NCBI GenBank assembly: GCA_938008665.1
Contig: CALLKA010000066.1
Coordinates: forward strand, 1-16,549
Reading direction: 5' to 3'
DNA length: 16,549 nt
Source: an uncultured Bacteroidota bacterium
Lineage (GTDB): Bacteria; Bacteroidota; Bacteroidia; Chitinophagales; Chitinophagaceae
Made by a program: the position numbers and the translations under genes. The notes beneath the pieces are model-generated. The model saw only the letters and a list, made by a program, of their open reading frames with translations. It was not told the origin of the DNA and searched no databases. Positions 1-7,334 of the stretch are shown here, piece by piece (position 1 is the first letter of the stretch; every line of letters begins with the position of its first letter).

Positions 1-475
1 CTCCCTTTCCGCCAATCAAATAACCTAGCTCAGTAAAAGGCCTTGTGGTTTGATAAAAAGGCGTTTGTTCTAAAGTAAAATTGTATACATCATAAGCATG
101 AAAGCCTAAGTCCAAACCCCCATTTTGTATGGTATTGGTTAAATACGACTTACTTGCTGCCCCTAAATTTCCCAAATTATAATGCGTATAGGGCAAGGGA
201 TAGTGTACAAAAAAATCATTGATGCTGGTATCCAATTTTTTGATGTCATTACTATTATACAACTTATAATAAATGGTAATTGAATCTGCATTTTTATCCC
301 TTAACTGAAGTGAGTCATTCCCTTTTTTAGCAGCAGGTCTTCCCCCTGAAAATCCACCCATCCCGCCACCACCCATCATATCGTTCGTGGCTTGTAAAAC
401 CTTTTGTGCTTTAACATGAATATGAAGGCTACAAAGGAAGATACTTAAAAAAATAATACGCTGCAAAAATGACAT
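1..475 (-). CDS. Putative porin (Porin_10-like), N-terminal part, truncated by window edge
   Basis: Only the first 158 codons are present; the 3' part lies beyond the left edge. The protein opens with a signal peptide (hydrophobic residues about 7-17, likely cleavage near the Val-Lys-Ala-Gln at 21-24), so it should be exported. A short Gly/Met-rich stretch follows (about 33-46), then a segment with the pattern DSLQ-R-DSITIYYKL, and later NLGNLGAASKS, LGFHAYDVYNFTLEQTPFY and TRPFTELGYL. From memory these are typical of the start of Bacteroidota 'putative porin' proteins of roughly 600 or more residues, predicted outer-membrane beta-barrels with no assigned substrate. The start codon lies 13 bp after the stop of the phosphorylase gene, so the two are probably co-transcribed. 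I recognise the family with good confidence, but the barrel itself cannot be seen here and any link to nucleoside uptake is only inference from position. Confidence 0.75.
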   Translation of the reverse strand, partial: MSFLQRIIFLSIFLCSLHIHVKAQKVLQATNDMMGGGGMGGFSGGRPAAKKGNDSLQLRDKNADSITIYYKLYNSNDIKKLDTSINDFFVHYPLPYTHYNLGNLGAASKSYLTNTIQNGGLDLGFHAYDVYNFTLEQTPFYQTTRPFTELGYLIGGKG

Positions 476-488
476 GCGAAATATTGAA

Positions 489-1313
489 TTAGGAAATATG
501 TTTAACTAAATCACTAATAATAAGTGTCAACTTAGGTTCTGCGGCATTGGCTGCTTCTAGTACTTCAGCGTGTGTTATCACATTATTATCTTCACGAATT
601 CCTAAATCAGTCACAACGCTTATCGCAAAAACTTTCATACCGCAATGAACTGCAGCAATATTTTCTTGCACTGTACTCATGCCAACCACATCTCCACCCA
701 CTGCCTTAATTAATTTATATTCGGCTCTTGTTTCAAACGTAGGACCAGTCACACCAACATATACGCCCTCATGTACTTTAATTTGATGTTTTGCGGCAAT
801 TGCTTTTGCTTGATCAATAAAACTTTGCGCATAGGGCTCACTCATATCTGGGAATCGGGTACCTAAATCTGATTCGTTTTTACCAATGAGCGGATTAATG
901 GAGAATAAACTGATGTGATCTTTTATAATCATCAAATCACCCACTTCATAATCAATATTCACCCCGCCAGCCGCATTGGATAAAATTAAATTTTCAACGC
1001 CTAATAATTTTAATACACGCACTGGATAAGCAACTTGCTCTGGCGAATAACCTTCATAAAAATGAAAGCGCCCTTCCATCACCCAAACCTTAACCCCATT
1101 TAAAGTGCCTAAAATTAATCGGCCTTTATGGCCTTCCACCGTACTCACTGGGAAATGAGGTATCTGCGTATATTGTATTTCAAATTCAACTTGAATTTGA
1201 GTTGCTAAATTTCCTAATCCACTACCCAAGATAATCGCTGTCTGCGCGCTATCTTTAATTTTTGATTGAATAAAGGACGAAGTTTCATTTAACTGGGTCA
1301 TTAATGGCGTCAT
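489..1313 (-). CDS. Purine nucleoside phosphorylase, trimeric PNP/MTAP type
   Basis: Cytoplasmic salvage enzyme that splits purine (deoxy)nucleosides with phosphate into base and (deoxy)ribose-1-phosphate. The 274 residues have the normal length and all landmarks of the trimeric PNP/MTAP family: phosphate loop GSGLG at 30-34, GHKG at 61-64, GRFHFYEGY at 81-89, SNAAGG at 112-117, GPTFET at 190-195 (Glu194 equals the base-binding Glu201 of human PNP), VGMST at 210-214, and His248 (human His257). At the position of human Asn243 the chain reads Thr235-Asp236 rather than Thr-Asn; Asp at this place is a feature of adenine-specific MTAP, so the base preference may be broader than inosine/guanosine. 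I kept the first Met; Met5 is a possible alternative start. The gene has its own candidate promoter just upstream and probably runs into the porin gene. Confidence 0.93.
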   Translation of the reverse strand: MTPLMTQLNETSSFIQSKIKDSAQTAIILGSGLGNLATQIQVEFEIQYTQIPHFPVSTVEGHKGRLILGTLNGVKVWVMEGRFHFYEGYSPEQVAYPVRVLKLLGVENLILSNAAGGVNIDYEVGDLMIIKDHISLFSINPLIGKNESDLGTRFPDMSEPYAQSFIDQAKAIAAKHQIKVHEGVYVGVTGPTFETRAEYKLIKAVGGDVVGMSTVQENIAAVHCGMKVFAISVVTDLGIREDNNVITHAEVLEAANAAEPKLTLIISDLVKHIS

Positions 1314-1334
1314 ATTTTCCTATTATATTAGGTA

Positions 1335-1368
1335 CAAATATAACAAACACTCACTGATTATACCCCAA
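1335..1368 (-). promoter_or_regulatory. Candidate Bacteroidota promoter for the PNP gene
   Basis: Read on the minus strand, TATATTTG (1342 to 1335) matches the Bacteroidota -7 box TAnnTTTG exactly. A TTG at 1368-1366 lies 23 bp upstream, slightly farther than the usual 19-21. The predicted transcript would start some 15 bases before the ATG. It sits in the short gap after the MFS gene, so the phosphorylase-porin pair need not depend on read-through. Confidence 0.5.
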
Positions 1369-1370
1369 TA

Positions 1371-2618
1371 TTATACCTGCTTTGAGGCAGTCGTATCGTG
1401 TTTTAACACCCAGTAAGCAATTATTGCACTTAATCCCATTAATATAGCCCCGAATAAAAAGGCAGCACCCGGGAAGTAGATATGCGCTGGGTCATTTTTA
1501 ATAGAGAAATAAGAGGTCAATCCGATCATCATTGAAGGCCCAAAAATGGTGGTTAAACTATTTAATCCTGTTAATGATCCCTGTAATTCTCCTTGTTCAT
1601 TTTTAGGAACATGCGCGGAAATTAGCGCTTGTAAAGCAGGTCCTGAAATTCCCCCCAAACAATAAGGCACTAAAAATAAAAACATCATCCATCCTTGTGT
1701 TGCAAAAGCAAACAATGTTAATCCAATAGCATATAATGCAATTCCAATGTAAACACTTTTTTCATTCCCTAATTTTGGATTGATCACTCTTATAAGTAAG
1801 CCTTGCACCAAACTAACTAATACGCCAACTACAGCCAATGAAATGCCAATCATTTTAGGTGTCCATCCAAATTTATTGATGTTCGCAAAACTCCAATTGC
1901 TTTGCACAGAATGCGCAGCTAAATAAATCAAAAGTAATGAGCAAATCAAACCGAGCACTGCTGGATATTTTTTTAGTTTTAATAAGGAGGCAACCGGATT
2001 GGCTCTTTTGATATCAAATGAGCGACGGTGTTCCATATCTAAAGATTCAGGTAATACAAAATAGCCATACAAAGCATTCACCAGTGCTAATCCTGCGGCT
2101 ACCAAAAATGGAATCCTAGTTCCCAATTCTCCTAATAAACCTCCCAACATAGGGCCGATGATAAAACCAAGACCAAAAGCAGCACCAATCATTCCAAAAT
2201 TTTGTGCCCTATTTTTTTCATTACTTATATCAGCCATATAAGCGGTAGCAGTAGTGATACTTGCCCCTGTAATTCCTGCAATCATTCTTCCTATAAACAA
2301 CCAACCAATCGTTGGCGCAAAAGCTAAAAAAATATAATCCAATCCAAAACCAAGCAAAGAAAAAAGTAAGACCGGCCTGCGACCATATCGATCACTCAAG
2401 CTTCCCAAAATGGGTGCAAAGACAAATTGCGTAAGCCCATAAATCAAGGTTAAAAAAATGGCAGGCTGTGATATCGCACTAATATTAGTCCGATCCGTTA
2501 CGTGTAATAATTGTTGCAATAATTGAGGTACCACTGGAATAATGATCCCAAAACCCATCACATCTATTAAAATAGTGATGAATATAAAACCAACTGCTGC
2601 TTTTTTGGGATTAGCCAT
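1371..2618 (-). CDS. MFS drug:H+ antiporter, TetA-like (DHA1 type)
   Basis: A 415-residue inner-membrane carrier with about 12 hydrophobic segments. Helix 1 carries Asp19 in LIDVMGFGIIIPVVPQLL, the arrangement seen in TetA-type antiporters. The loop between helices 2 and 3 has the MFS motif A (GSLSDRYGRRPVL, 72-84), helix 4 begins with GRMIAGITGAS, and helix 5 has the antiporter motif C (GFIIGPMLGG, 151-160), which marks proton-driven exporters. Proteins of this kind are annotated as TCR/Tet family transporters. The similarity is to the family in general, so tetracycline or any other specific drug cannot be inferred, and many such carriers are ordinary chromosomal housekeeping exporters. It stands alone: clpB ends 92 bp upstream, and a near-perfect promoter sits in that gap. 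No regulator gene is adjacent. Confidence 0.88.
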   Translation of the reverse strand: MANPKKAAVGFIFITILIDVMGFGIIIPVVPQLLQQLLHVTDRTNISAISQPAIFLTLIYGLTQFVFAPILGSLSDRYGRRPVLLFSLLGFGLDYIFLAFAPTIGWLFIGRMIAGITGASITTATAYMADISNEKNRAQNFGMIGAAFGLGFIIGPMLGGLLGELGTRIPFLVAAGLALVNALYGYFVLPESLDMEHRRSFDIKRANPVASLLKLKKYPAVLGLICSLLLIYLAAHSVQSNWSFANINKFGWTPKMIGISLAVVGVLVSLVQGLLIRVINPKLGNEKSVYIGIALYAIGLTLFAFATQGWMMFLFLVPYCLGGISGPALQALISAHVPKNEQGELQGSLTGLNSLTTIFGPSMMIGLTSYFSIKNDPAHIYFPGAAFLFGAILMGLSAIIAYWVLKHDTTASKQV

Positions 2619-2637
2619 AGTAATTAAATGAGTTTGT

Positions 2638-2668
2638 CAAATATACATGTACTAAGGTATATTTCAAA
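2638..2668 (-). promoter_or_regulatory. Strong match to Bacteroidota sigma-A promoter, drives the MFS gene
   Basis: On the minus strand the -33 element TTTG (2668-2665) is followed after exactly 19 bp by TATATTTG (2645-2638), a full match to TTTG-N19-TAnnTTTG. Transcription would begin around 2631, leaving a leader of only about a dozen bases before the ATG at 2618, which is common in this phylum where Shine-Dalgarno pairing is weak. Confidence 0.75.
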
Positions 2669-2710
2669 AAGCAGTTAACCAACAGCTACAAGTTCCAAAT
2701 CGCCAGCCTG

Positions 2711-5314
2711 CTAGGCCTCATTTCTAAATACCACCACCCCATCAAAAATATCAATCAAAATCTTTTTGGTTTTATCTATCTCCCCACTTAATATTTTTTT
2801 ACTAAACTCATTCACCACCATTTTCTGAATTAATCTTTTTAATGGTCTTGCCCCTAATTGCAAATCAAAGCCCTGTTCTGATAAATATTCCACTAAGTAA
2901 TCCGAAAATTCAACCTGCATTCCATTTTCAGCAACCAATGATCTTAAATTGTTTAATTGAATTTTTACAATCGAAGCCATTTGTTTTTGTAATAAAGGAG
3001 AGAACATAATAATTTCATCTACCCTATTTAAAAATTCAGGACGAATGGTTTGTTTTAATAATGACATAACCTCCAGTTTGGATTGCGCTGTTTTTTCTTC
3101 TACATTGTTTTCATTCACATCTTCAAAAGCATCTTGAATTAAATGACTTCCAATATTACTAGTCATAATAATAATGGTATTTTTAAAATTCACAGTCCTT
3201 CCTTTATTGTCTGTTAAATGACCATCATCCAAAACTTGTAATAAAATATTCCAAACATCGGGATGCGCTTTTTCAATTTCATCTAATAGCACCACACTAT
3301 AGGGTTTTCTTCGAACTGATTCGGTTAATTGACCACCTTCATCATAACCCACATAGCCTGGAGGCGCGCCAACCAATCTTGAAACTGCATGTTTTTCCTG
3401 ATATTCGCTCATATCAATACGCGTCATCATGGCATCATCATCAAATAAATAATTGGCCAAGGCTTTTGCCAACTCTGTTTTACCAACCCCGGTAGTTCCT
3501 AAAAATATAAACGAACCAATGGGTTTCTTAGGATCTTGTAAACCCGCCCTACTTCTTCTGATTGCATCAGATACTGCACTAATCGCCTCCTCCTGACCTA
3601 CAACTCTATTATGCAACTCTACCTCTAAATGTAATAATTTTTCTCTTTCTGACTGCATCATTTTACTCACTGGGATACCGGTGGCCTTTGCCACATTCTC
3701 TGCAATATCTTCCGCATCCACCTCCTCCTTCATTAAACGCTTGCCGTGTTCACCCATTTCATTCAATTGCTTGGAAGATTCTAACAAATTAGTTTCCTGC
3801 TCCTTCACTTTTCCATATCTTATTTCCGCCACCTTTCCATAGTCACCATTTCGTTCAGCAACTTCCGCTTCTTGTTTTAATTTTTCAATATTTGACTTTG
3901 TTGCTTGCACTTTATCCACCAACTCTTTTTCTTCCGACCACTTTGCTTTTAAAGTATCTTGTTGTACCGTTAAATTACTTATTTCAATATTCAAAGCTTT
4001 TAGTTGCTCCGGATTATTTTCCCGCTTTATCGCTTCTCTTTCAATTTCAAGCTGGCGAATTTGACGAATTAGGGTATCCAATTCCTCAGGCATTGAATTC
4101 ATCTCCAATCTTAACTTTGCGGCACTCTCATCAATTAAATCGATGGCCTTATCCGGTAAAAAACGATCCGTGATATAACGGGTTGATAATTCTACTGCAG
4201 CAATAATGGCTTCATCCTTAATTCGAACATGATGATGTGTTTCATATCTTTCCTTCAAGCCCCTTAAAATAGAAATTGCATCTTCTTTACTTGGCTCATC
4301 AATCATTACTTTTTGAAAACGACGCTCCAATGCTTTGTCTTTTTCAAAAAACTTTTGGTACTCATTTAAGGTAGTCGCTCCAATCGCTCTTAATTCCCCT
4401 CTAGCCAATGCCGGTTTCAAAATATTCGCCGCATCCATCGCGCCCTCTCCACCACCTGCGCCTACCAAGGTATGTATCTCATCTATAAATAAAATAATGC
4501 CTCCATCACTATCTGCCACTTCCTTCACAACCCCTTTTAATCTTTCTTCAAATTCTCCCTTATACTTTGCACCTGCAATTAATTGGCCCATATCCAATGC
4601 GAAAATTATTTTGCTTTTTAAATTATCAGGCACGTCGCCATTAACAATACGCATGGCCAATCCTTCCGCAATGGCAGTTTTACCTACCCCAGGTTCACCC
4701 ACAAGTATTGGATTGTTTTTGCTTCTTCTGGAAAGGATGTGTAAGGTTCTTCTAATTTCTTCGTCACGACCAATGACTGGATCCAACTTGCCTTTATTTG
4801 CTAATTCATTTAAGTTTTTCGCATACTTTGATAAGGCTTGAAATTGTGTTTCCTGTGTTGCAGATTGCACTTTCTCCCCTTTTCTTAATTCTTTAATAGC
4901 AGCAACCAACCCTTTTTCTGTAAGACCTGCATCTTTTAAAATTTTAGAGGCGGTATCACTCAATTGTAAAATTGCAATTAATAAATGTTCCACCGTGACA
5001 AACTCATCCCCAAATGTTTTAAGTGCTCCATTGGCTTTTAATAATACACTATTCAAATCCCTACTTAAATTGGTCGCAGGTTCACCACTGGCTTGCTTAG
5101 GCAAACTTGGCAATGCAGCATCCACTTTTTGCATGATCAAGAGTGGATTTAAATTATTCTTTTTTAACAAAAATTCTGTTGAGCTATCCTTGTCTAACAA
5201 AATAGCTTTTAACAAATGCAGCGTTTCAATAGCAGCATCCTTATTGTTATAAGCTAATTGTTGGGCCGACTGAATCGCCTCCTGTGCCTTGATGGTATAT
5301 TGACTTAAATTCAT
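2711..5314 (-). CDS. clpB: ATP-dependent chaperone/disaggregase ClpB
   Basis: Cytoplasmic hexameric Hsp100 that threads aggregated proteins through its pore, working with DnaK to rescue them after heat or other stress. At 867 residues it is full length. The N-terminal substrate domain (about 1-145) has two Clp_N-type repeats. AAA1 shows Walker A GEPGVGKT (206-213), pore loop with Tyr251 in AKYKGEFEERL, Walker B IILFIDE (273-279) and arginine fingers at 331-332. A long charged coiled-coil middle domain (about 405-525) distinguishes ClpB from ClpA and ClpC. AAA2 shows Walker A GTTGVGKT (606-613), pore loop GYVGY (653-657), Walker B VVLLDE (674-679), Arg764 in FLNR and the sensor-2 motif GARPLKR (821-827). 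All catalytic residues are intact, and there is no ClpP-docking loop that I can see. Monocistronic; the upstream region is shared with a divergent gene, and no CIRCE element is visible there. Confidence 0.98.
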   Translation of the reverse strand: MNLSQYTIKAQEAIQSAQQLAYNNKDAAIETLHLLKAILLDKDSSTEFLLKKNNLNPLLIMQKVDAALPSLPKQASGEPATNLSRDLNSVLLKANGALKTFGDEFVTVEHLLIAILQLSDTASKILKDAGLTEKGLVAAIKELRKGEKVQSATQETQFQALSKYAKNLNELANKGKLDPVIGRDEEIRRTLHILSRRSKNNPILVGEPGVGKTAIAEGLAMRIVNGDVPDNLKSKIIFALDMGQLIAGAKYKGEFEERLKGVVKEVADSDGGIILFIDEIHTLVGAGGGEGAMDAANILKPALARGELRAIGATTLNEYQKFFEKDKALERRFQKVMIDEPSKEDAISILRGLKERYETHHHVRIKDEAIIAAVELSTRYITDRFLPDKAIDLIDESAAKLRLEMNSMPEELDTLIRQIRQLEIEREAIKRENNPEQLKALNIEISNLTVQQDTLKAKWSEEKELVDKVQATKSNIEKLKQEAEVAERNGDYGKVAEIRYGKVKEQETNLLESSKQLNEMGEHGKRLMKEEVDAEDIAENVAKATGIPVSKMMQSEREKLLHLEVELHNRVVGQEEAISAVSDAIRRSRAGLQDPKKPIGSFIFLGTTGVGKTELAKALANYLFDDDAMMTRIDMSEYQEKHAVSRLVGAPPGYVGYDEGGQLTESVRRKPYSVVLLDEIEKAHPDVWNILLQVLDDGHLTDNKGRTVNFKNTIIIMTSNIGSHLIQDAFEDVNENNVEEKTAQSKLEVMSLLKQTIRPEFLNRVDEIIMFSPLLQKQMASIVKIQLNNLRSLVAENGMQVEFSDYLVEYLSEQGFDLQLGARPLKRLIQKMVVNEFSKKILSGEIDKTKKILIDIFDGVVVFRNEA

Positions 5315-5397
5315 ATTATTGTTTATTTACAACAAGTTAGGTTCAAATGCAAAGCCAAACTATGATATAAGTTATAATGGCATAAATAAGTAATTAA

Positions 5398-5416
5398 AAC
5401 TGAACTAAAGTCAGTT
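5398..5416. promoter_or_regulatory. Imperfect palindrome in the divergent clpB / channel-like gene region
   Basis: The sequence AACTGAACTAAAGTCAGTT has outer 6-bp arms (AACTGA and TCAGTT) and pairs at 7 of 9 positions around a central A. It lies 46 bp before the ATG of the rightward gene and about 84 bp from the clpB start. A 10-bp direct repeat (ttacaacaag) occurs at 5327-5336 and 5415-5424, the second copy abutting the palindrome. This could be an operator, but in AT-rich sequence such patterns arise by chance, and no regulator is identified. Confidence 0.2.
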
Positions 5417-5461
5417 ACAACAAGGATTTTCTGCTAATTTTACATGAAATGACTTAAGGAA

Positions 5462-5836
5462 ATGAAACCACATCACAAACCAGGAATTTTCAAAACGAGG
5501 TACGAGCACAAAAGTGAGCCCGTAGCAGAACGTGGTGTTTTCTTAAAACGGGTATTCACACATTTTTTATGGACATTACTAATTTTAGGTACCTGTTTAA
5601 TGATTGGTATTATTGGTTATAAATTTACTGGGCCTATGTCATGGATTGATGCAGTGCATAATGCGTCAATGATATTAGGTGGTATGGGACCTGTGGTAAC
5701 CATTGAAACATTTTGGGGAAAAATCTTCTCCTCCTTTTATGCATTATTTAGTGGTGTAATTTTTATCACGAGCATTGGTGTTTTAATTGCGCCTATTGCG
5801 CATCGCTTTTTTCATAAAATGAATTTAGAAGATTGA
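5462..5836 (+). CDS. Small two-helix membrane protein with potassium-channel-like pore layout
   Basis: A 124-residue inner-membrane protein of unproven function. A basic N-terminal tail (1-30) leads into helix 1 (about 33-53). Next comes a short amphipathic stretch SWIDAVHNASMIL (60-72) followed by GGMGPV (73-78), then WGKIF, and helix 2 with YALFSGVIFITSIGVLIAP (93-111). The order helix, pore helix, glycine loop, WGK-F---YALF, helix is that of the two-helix potassium-channel fold (KcsA-like, Ion_trans_2). The selectivity filter TVGYGD is absent; GGMGPV stands in its place, so potassium selectivity should not be assumed. Similar small proteins occur in other bacteria and, as I recall, are labelled hypothetical or potassium channel family. 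AAGGA lies one base before the ATG. The TGA stop overlaps the TTG start of queG, so the two are probably translated together. Confidence 0.75.
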   Translation: MKPHHKPGIFKTRYEHKSEPVAERGVFLKRVFTHFLWTLLILGTCLMIGIIGYKFTGPMSWIDAVHNASMILGGMGPVVTIETFWGKIFSSFYALFSGVIFITSIGVLIAPIAHRFFHKMNLED

Positions 5837-6792
5837 GTCAGGCCGTAAATACAAAATTGGTCAAATCATTAGCCGCACAATTTGGATTTGATTATTGTGG
5901 CATTGCCGCAGCAAAAGAATTAACAGAAGATGCCCGTCGTTTGGAACAGTGGCTATCCAATGGATATCATGGCGAGATGCAATACATGGAAAATCATTTT
6001 GATTTACGCGTTGATCCCAGAAAATTAGTACCAGGGGCAAAATCGGTGATTACTTTTTTAATGAATTATTATCCATCGCAACAGGATCAAATATTTCAAA
6101 TTGATTCCTCAACCAAAATTGCGAAGTATGCATGGGGGGAAGATTATCATGATGTGATTCGTTCCAAACTTCAAATGTTGCTTGGTGAGATGCAAAATCA
6201 AATGGGGCATATTACAGGACGCGGATTTGTGGATTCAGCACCGGTGCTGGAAAGAAGTTGGGCCCAATTATCAGGCGCAGGATGGATTGGGAAAAATGGA
6301 AATTTAATTCGGCCTCAAACCGGATCCTTCTTTTTTCTTGCAACATTAATTGTTGATATTGAATTGGATTATGACACCCCGATACCCAAAGATTATTGTG
6401 GCACTTGCACCAAATGTATCGACGCCTGTCCTACGGAGGCTATTTTACCTAATAAAACCATTCAAGCAAATCACTGTATAAGTTATTATACGATTGAATT
6501 AAAACAGTCGGAAATAAATGCAAATAAAAATTATAACGACTGGGCATTTGGATGTGATATATGCCAAGATGTTTGTCCTTGGAATAGATTTAGTAAATCA
6601 CACAATGAGGAAAAATTTAAGCCTTTACATGGGTTACTGAATATGGATCGGAATCAATGGCTGCAAATGGAAGAAACTACTTTCAAAGAAAGATTCAAAA
6701 AGTCCCCTATACTTAGATCAAAACTAAAAGGCCTTAAAAGAAATGTTCAATATTTAATAGATCATAAAGAAAAGAACAATGACGGCAAATAA
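5833..6792 (+). CDS. queG: Epoxyqueuosine reductase QueG
   Basis: Catalyses the last step of queuosine synthesis, reducing epoxyqueuosine to queuosine in the wobble base of tRNAs for Tyr, His, Asp and Asn; a cobalamin-dependent iron-sulfur enzyme of the cytoplasm. The 319 residues show the QueG pattern: GYHGEMQYM (44-52), LRVDPRKLVPGAKSVI (58-73), the catalytic region GRGFVDSAPVLERSWA with Asp134, GWIGKNGNLI (150-159), and two 4Fe-4S cluster sets, C189/C192/C195/C199 and C215/C241/C244/C248. It lacks the longer C-terminal extension of E. coli QueG (379 residues), like other short family members. The start is TTG at 5833-5835: an in-frame TAA at 5815-5817 closes the frame upstream, and the next in-frame ATG would remove conserved sequence. 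That TTG overlaps the TGA of the channel-like gene. No other queuosine gene is in the window. Confidence 0.96.
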   Translation: MSQAVNTKLVKSLAAQFGFDYCGIAAAKELTEDARRLEQWLSNGYHGEMQYMENHFDLRVDPRKLVPGAKSVITFLMNYYPSQQDQIFQIDSSTKIAKYAWGEDYHDVIRSKLQMLLGEMQNQMGHITGRGFVDSAPVLERSWAQLSGAGWIGKNGNLIRPQTGSFFFLATLIVDIELDYDTPIPKDYCGTCTKCIDACPTEAILPNKTIQANHCISYYTIELKQSEINANKNYNDWAFGCDICQDVCPWNRFSKSHNEEKFKPLHGLLNMDRNQWLQMEETTFKERFKKSPILRSKLKGLKRNVQYLIDHKEKNNDGK

Positions 6793-6817
6793 TTTGAGTG
6801 AAATTTATGCTCAAATT
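6791..6817. terminator. Weak hairpin between convergent queG and the SRPBCC gene
   Basis: Perfect 8-bp inverted repeat AATTTGAG / CTCAAATT with an 11-base loop. The left arm begins inside the queG stop codon. The stem is AT-rich and no clear T-run follows on either strand, so its role as a terminator for these facing genes is tentative. Confidence 0.3.
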
Positions 6818-6848
6818 AAATTAGTGTGCAATTACAAAACCTAATTCG

Positions 6849-7334
6849 TTATTGCTGAGTAATCACCCCTTGCAAATTTTGCAATTCCATTTCCATCTTA
6901 GTCCCTAACAATTTCTCATTCAATAAGGTTTGAAACTTTTCCCAAGGATACCAACGTACATGCTGTTCAAATGTCCAGTGAATCACATAATTGCCTTTTT
7001 CTAAAGGGAACCATTCAATTTTAACAAAATAAGGCGCCTGCCCTGTCGCGACCCATTGATAATTAACAGAAGAATCTGTTTTGCTTTCAAAATGAATTAT
7101 TTGTGTGCCAATAAATGCGGTATCATTTTGCAAGCGAACTTGATTTTGTTTCCAGTCACTCATCCATGCGTTCCATTGATTCAAGTCAGCAGTGTAAAAA
7201 GCTATTTTCTCAGGCGTGGCCTTCACCTCAATGGCTCTGGAAACGATAACATTGCTAGGGAATAACAAAGAAATTGCCGTCACCAATAAACTCAAAAATA
7301 AAGCACTAATCACAGCCAGTTTTATCAATTTCAT
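6849..7334 (-). CDS. Membrane-anchored SRPBCC-fold (START/polyketide-cyclase-like) protein
   Basis: A 161-residue protein with an N-terminal hydrophobic helix (about 5-26) that would act as a signal anchor. Behind it is a domain beginning VIVSRAIEVKATPEKIAFYTADLNQWNAWMSDW, the opening strand-and-helix pattern of SRPBCC proteins (polyketide cyclase / Aha1-like), followed by alternating strands such as NYQWVA, VKIEWFPLEKGNYVIHWTFEQ and a C-terminal helix. SRPBCC domains form a cavity that binds hydrophobic ligands; neither ligand nor enzyme activity can be named here. The start ATG directly abuts the TAA stop of the ABC permease (0 bp between them), which suggests translational coupling and a shared role at the membrane. 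It is last in the sppA-permease-SRPBCC unit and converges with queG. The fold assignment is a family-level call from sequence pattern. Confidence 0.65.
   Translation of the reverse strand: MKLIKLAVISALFLSLLVTAISLLFPSNVIVSRAIEVKATPEKIAFYTADLNQWNAWMSDWKQNQVRLQNDTAFIGTQIIHFESKTDSSVNYQWVATGQAPYFVKIEWFPLEKGNYVIHWTFEQHVRWYPWEKFQTLLNEKLLGTKMEMELQNLQGVITQQ

Noticed and set aside
1371..2618. Calling the TetA-like MFS gene a tetracycline resistance determinant
   Set aside because: Only family-level motifs are present, there is no tetR-type regulator or mobile context, and base composition matches neighbours.
2699..2716. Small inverted repeat GCCT-GCT-AGGC at the end of clpB as a terminator
   Set aside because: A 4-bp stem over the stop codon with no T-run is not credible as an intrinsic terminator.
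3892..5252. Long open frames on the plus strand opposite clpB (3892-4173, 4335-4841, 4995-5252)
   Set aside because: They lie wholly inside the intact clpB coding sequence, have biased Leu/Ser/Pro-rich translations with no domain, and no promoter or start context; they are shadows of the real gene.
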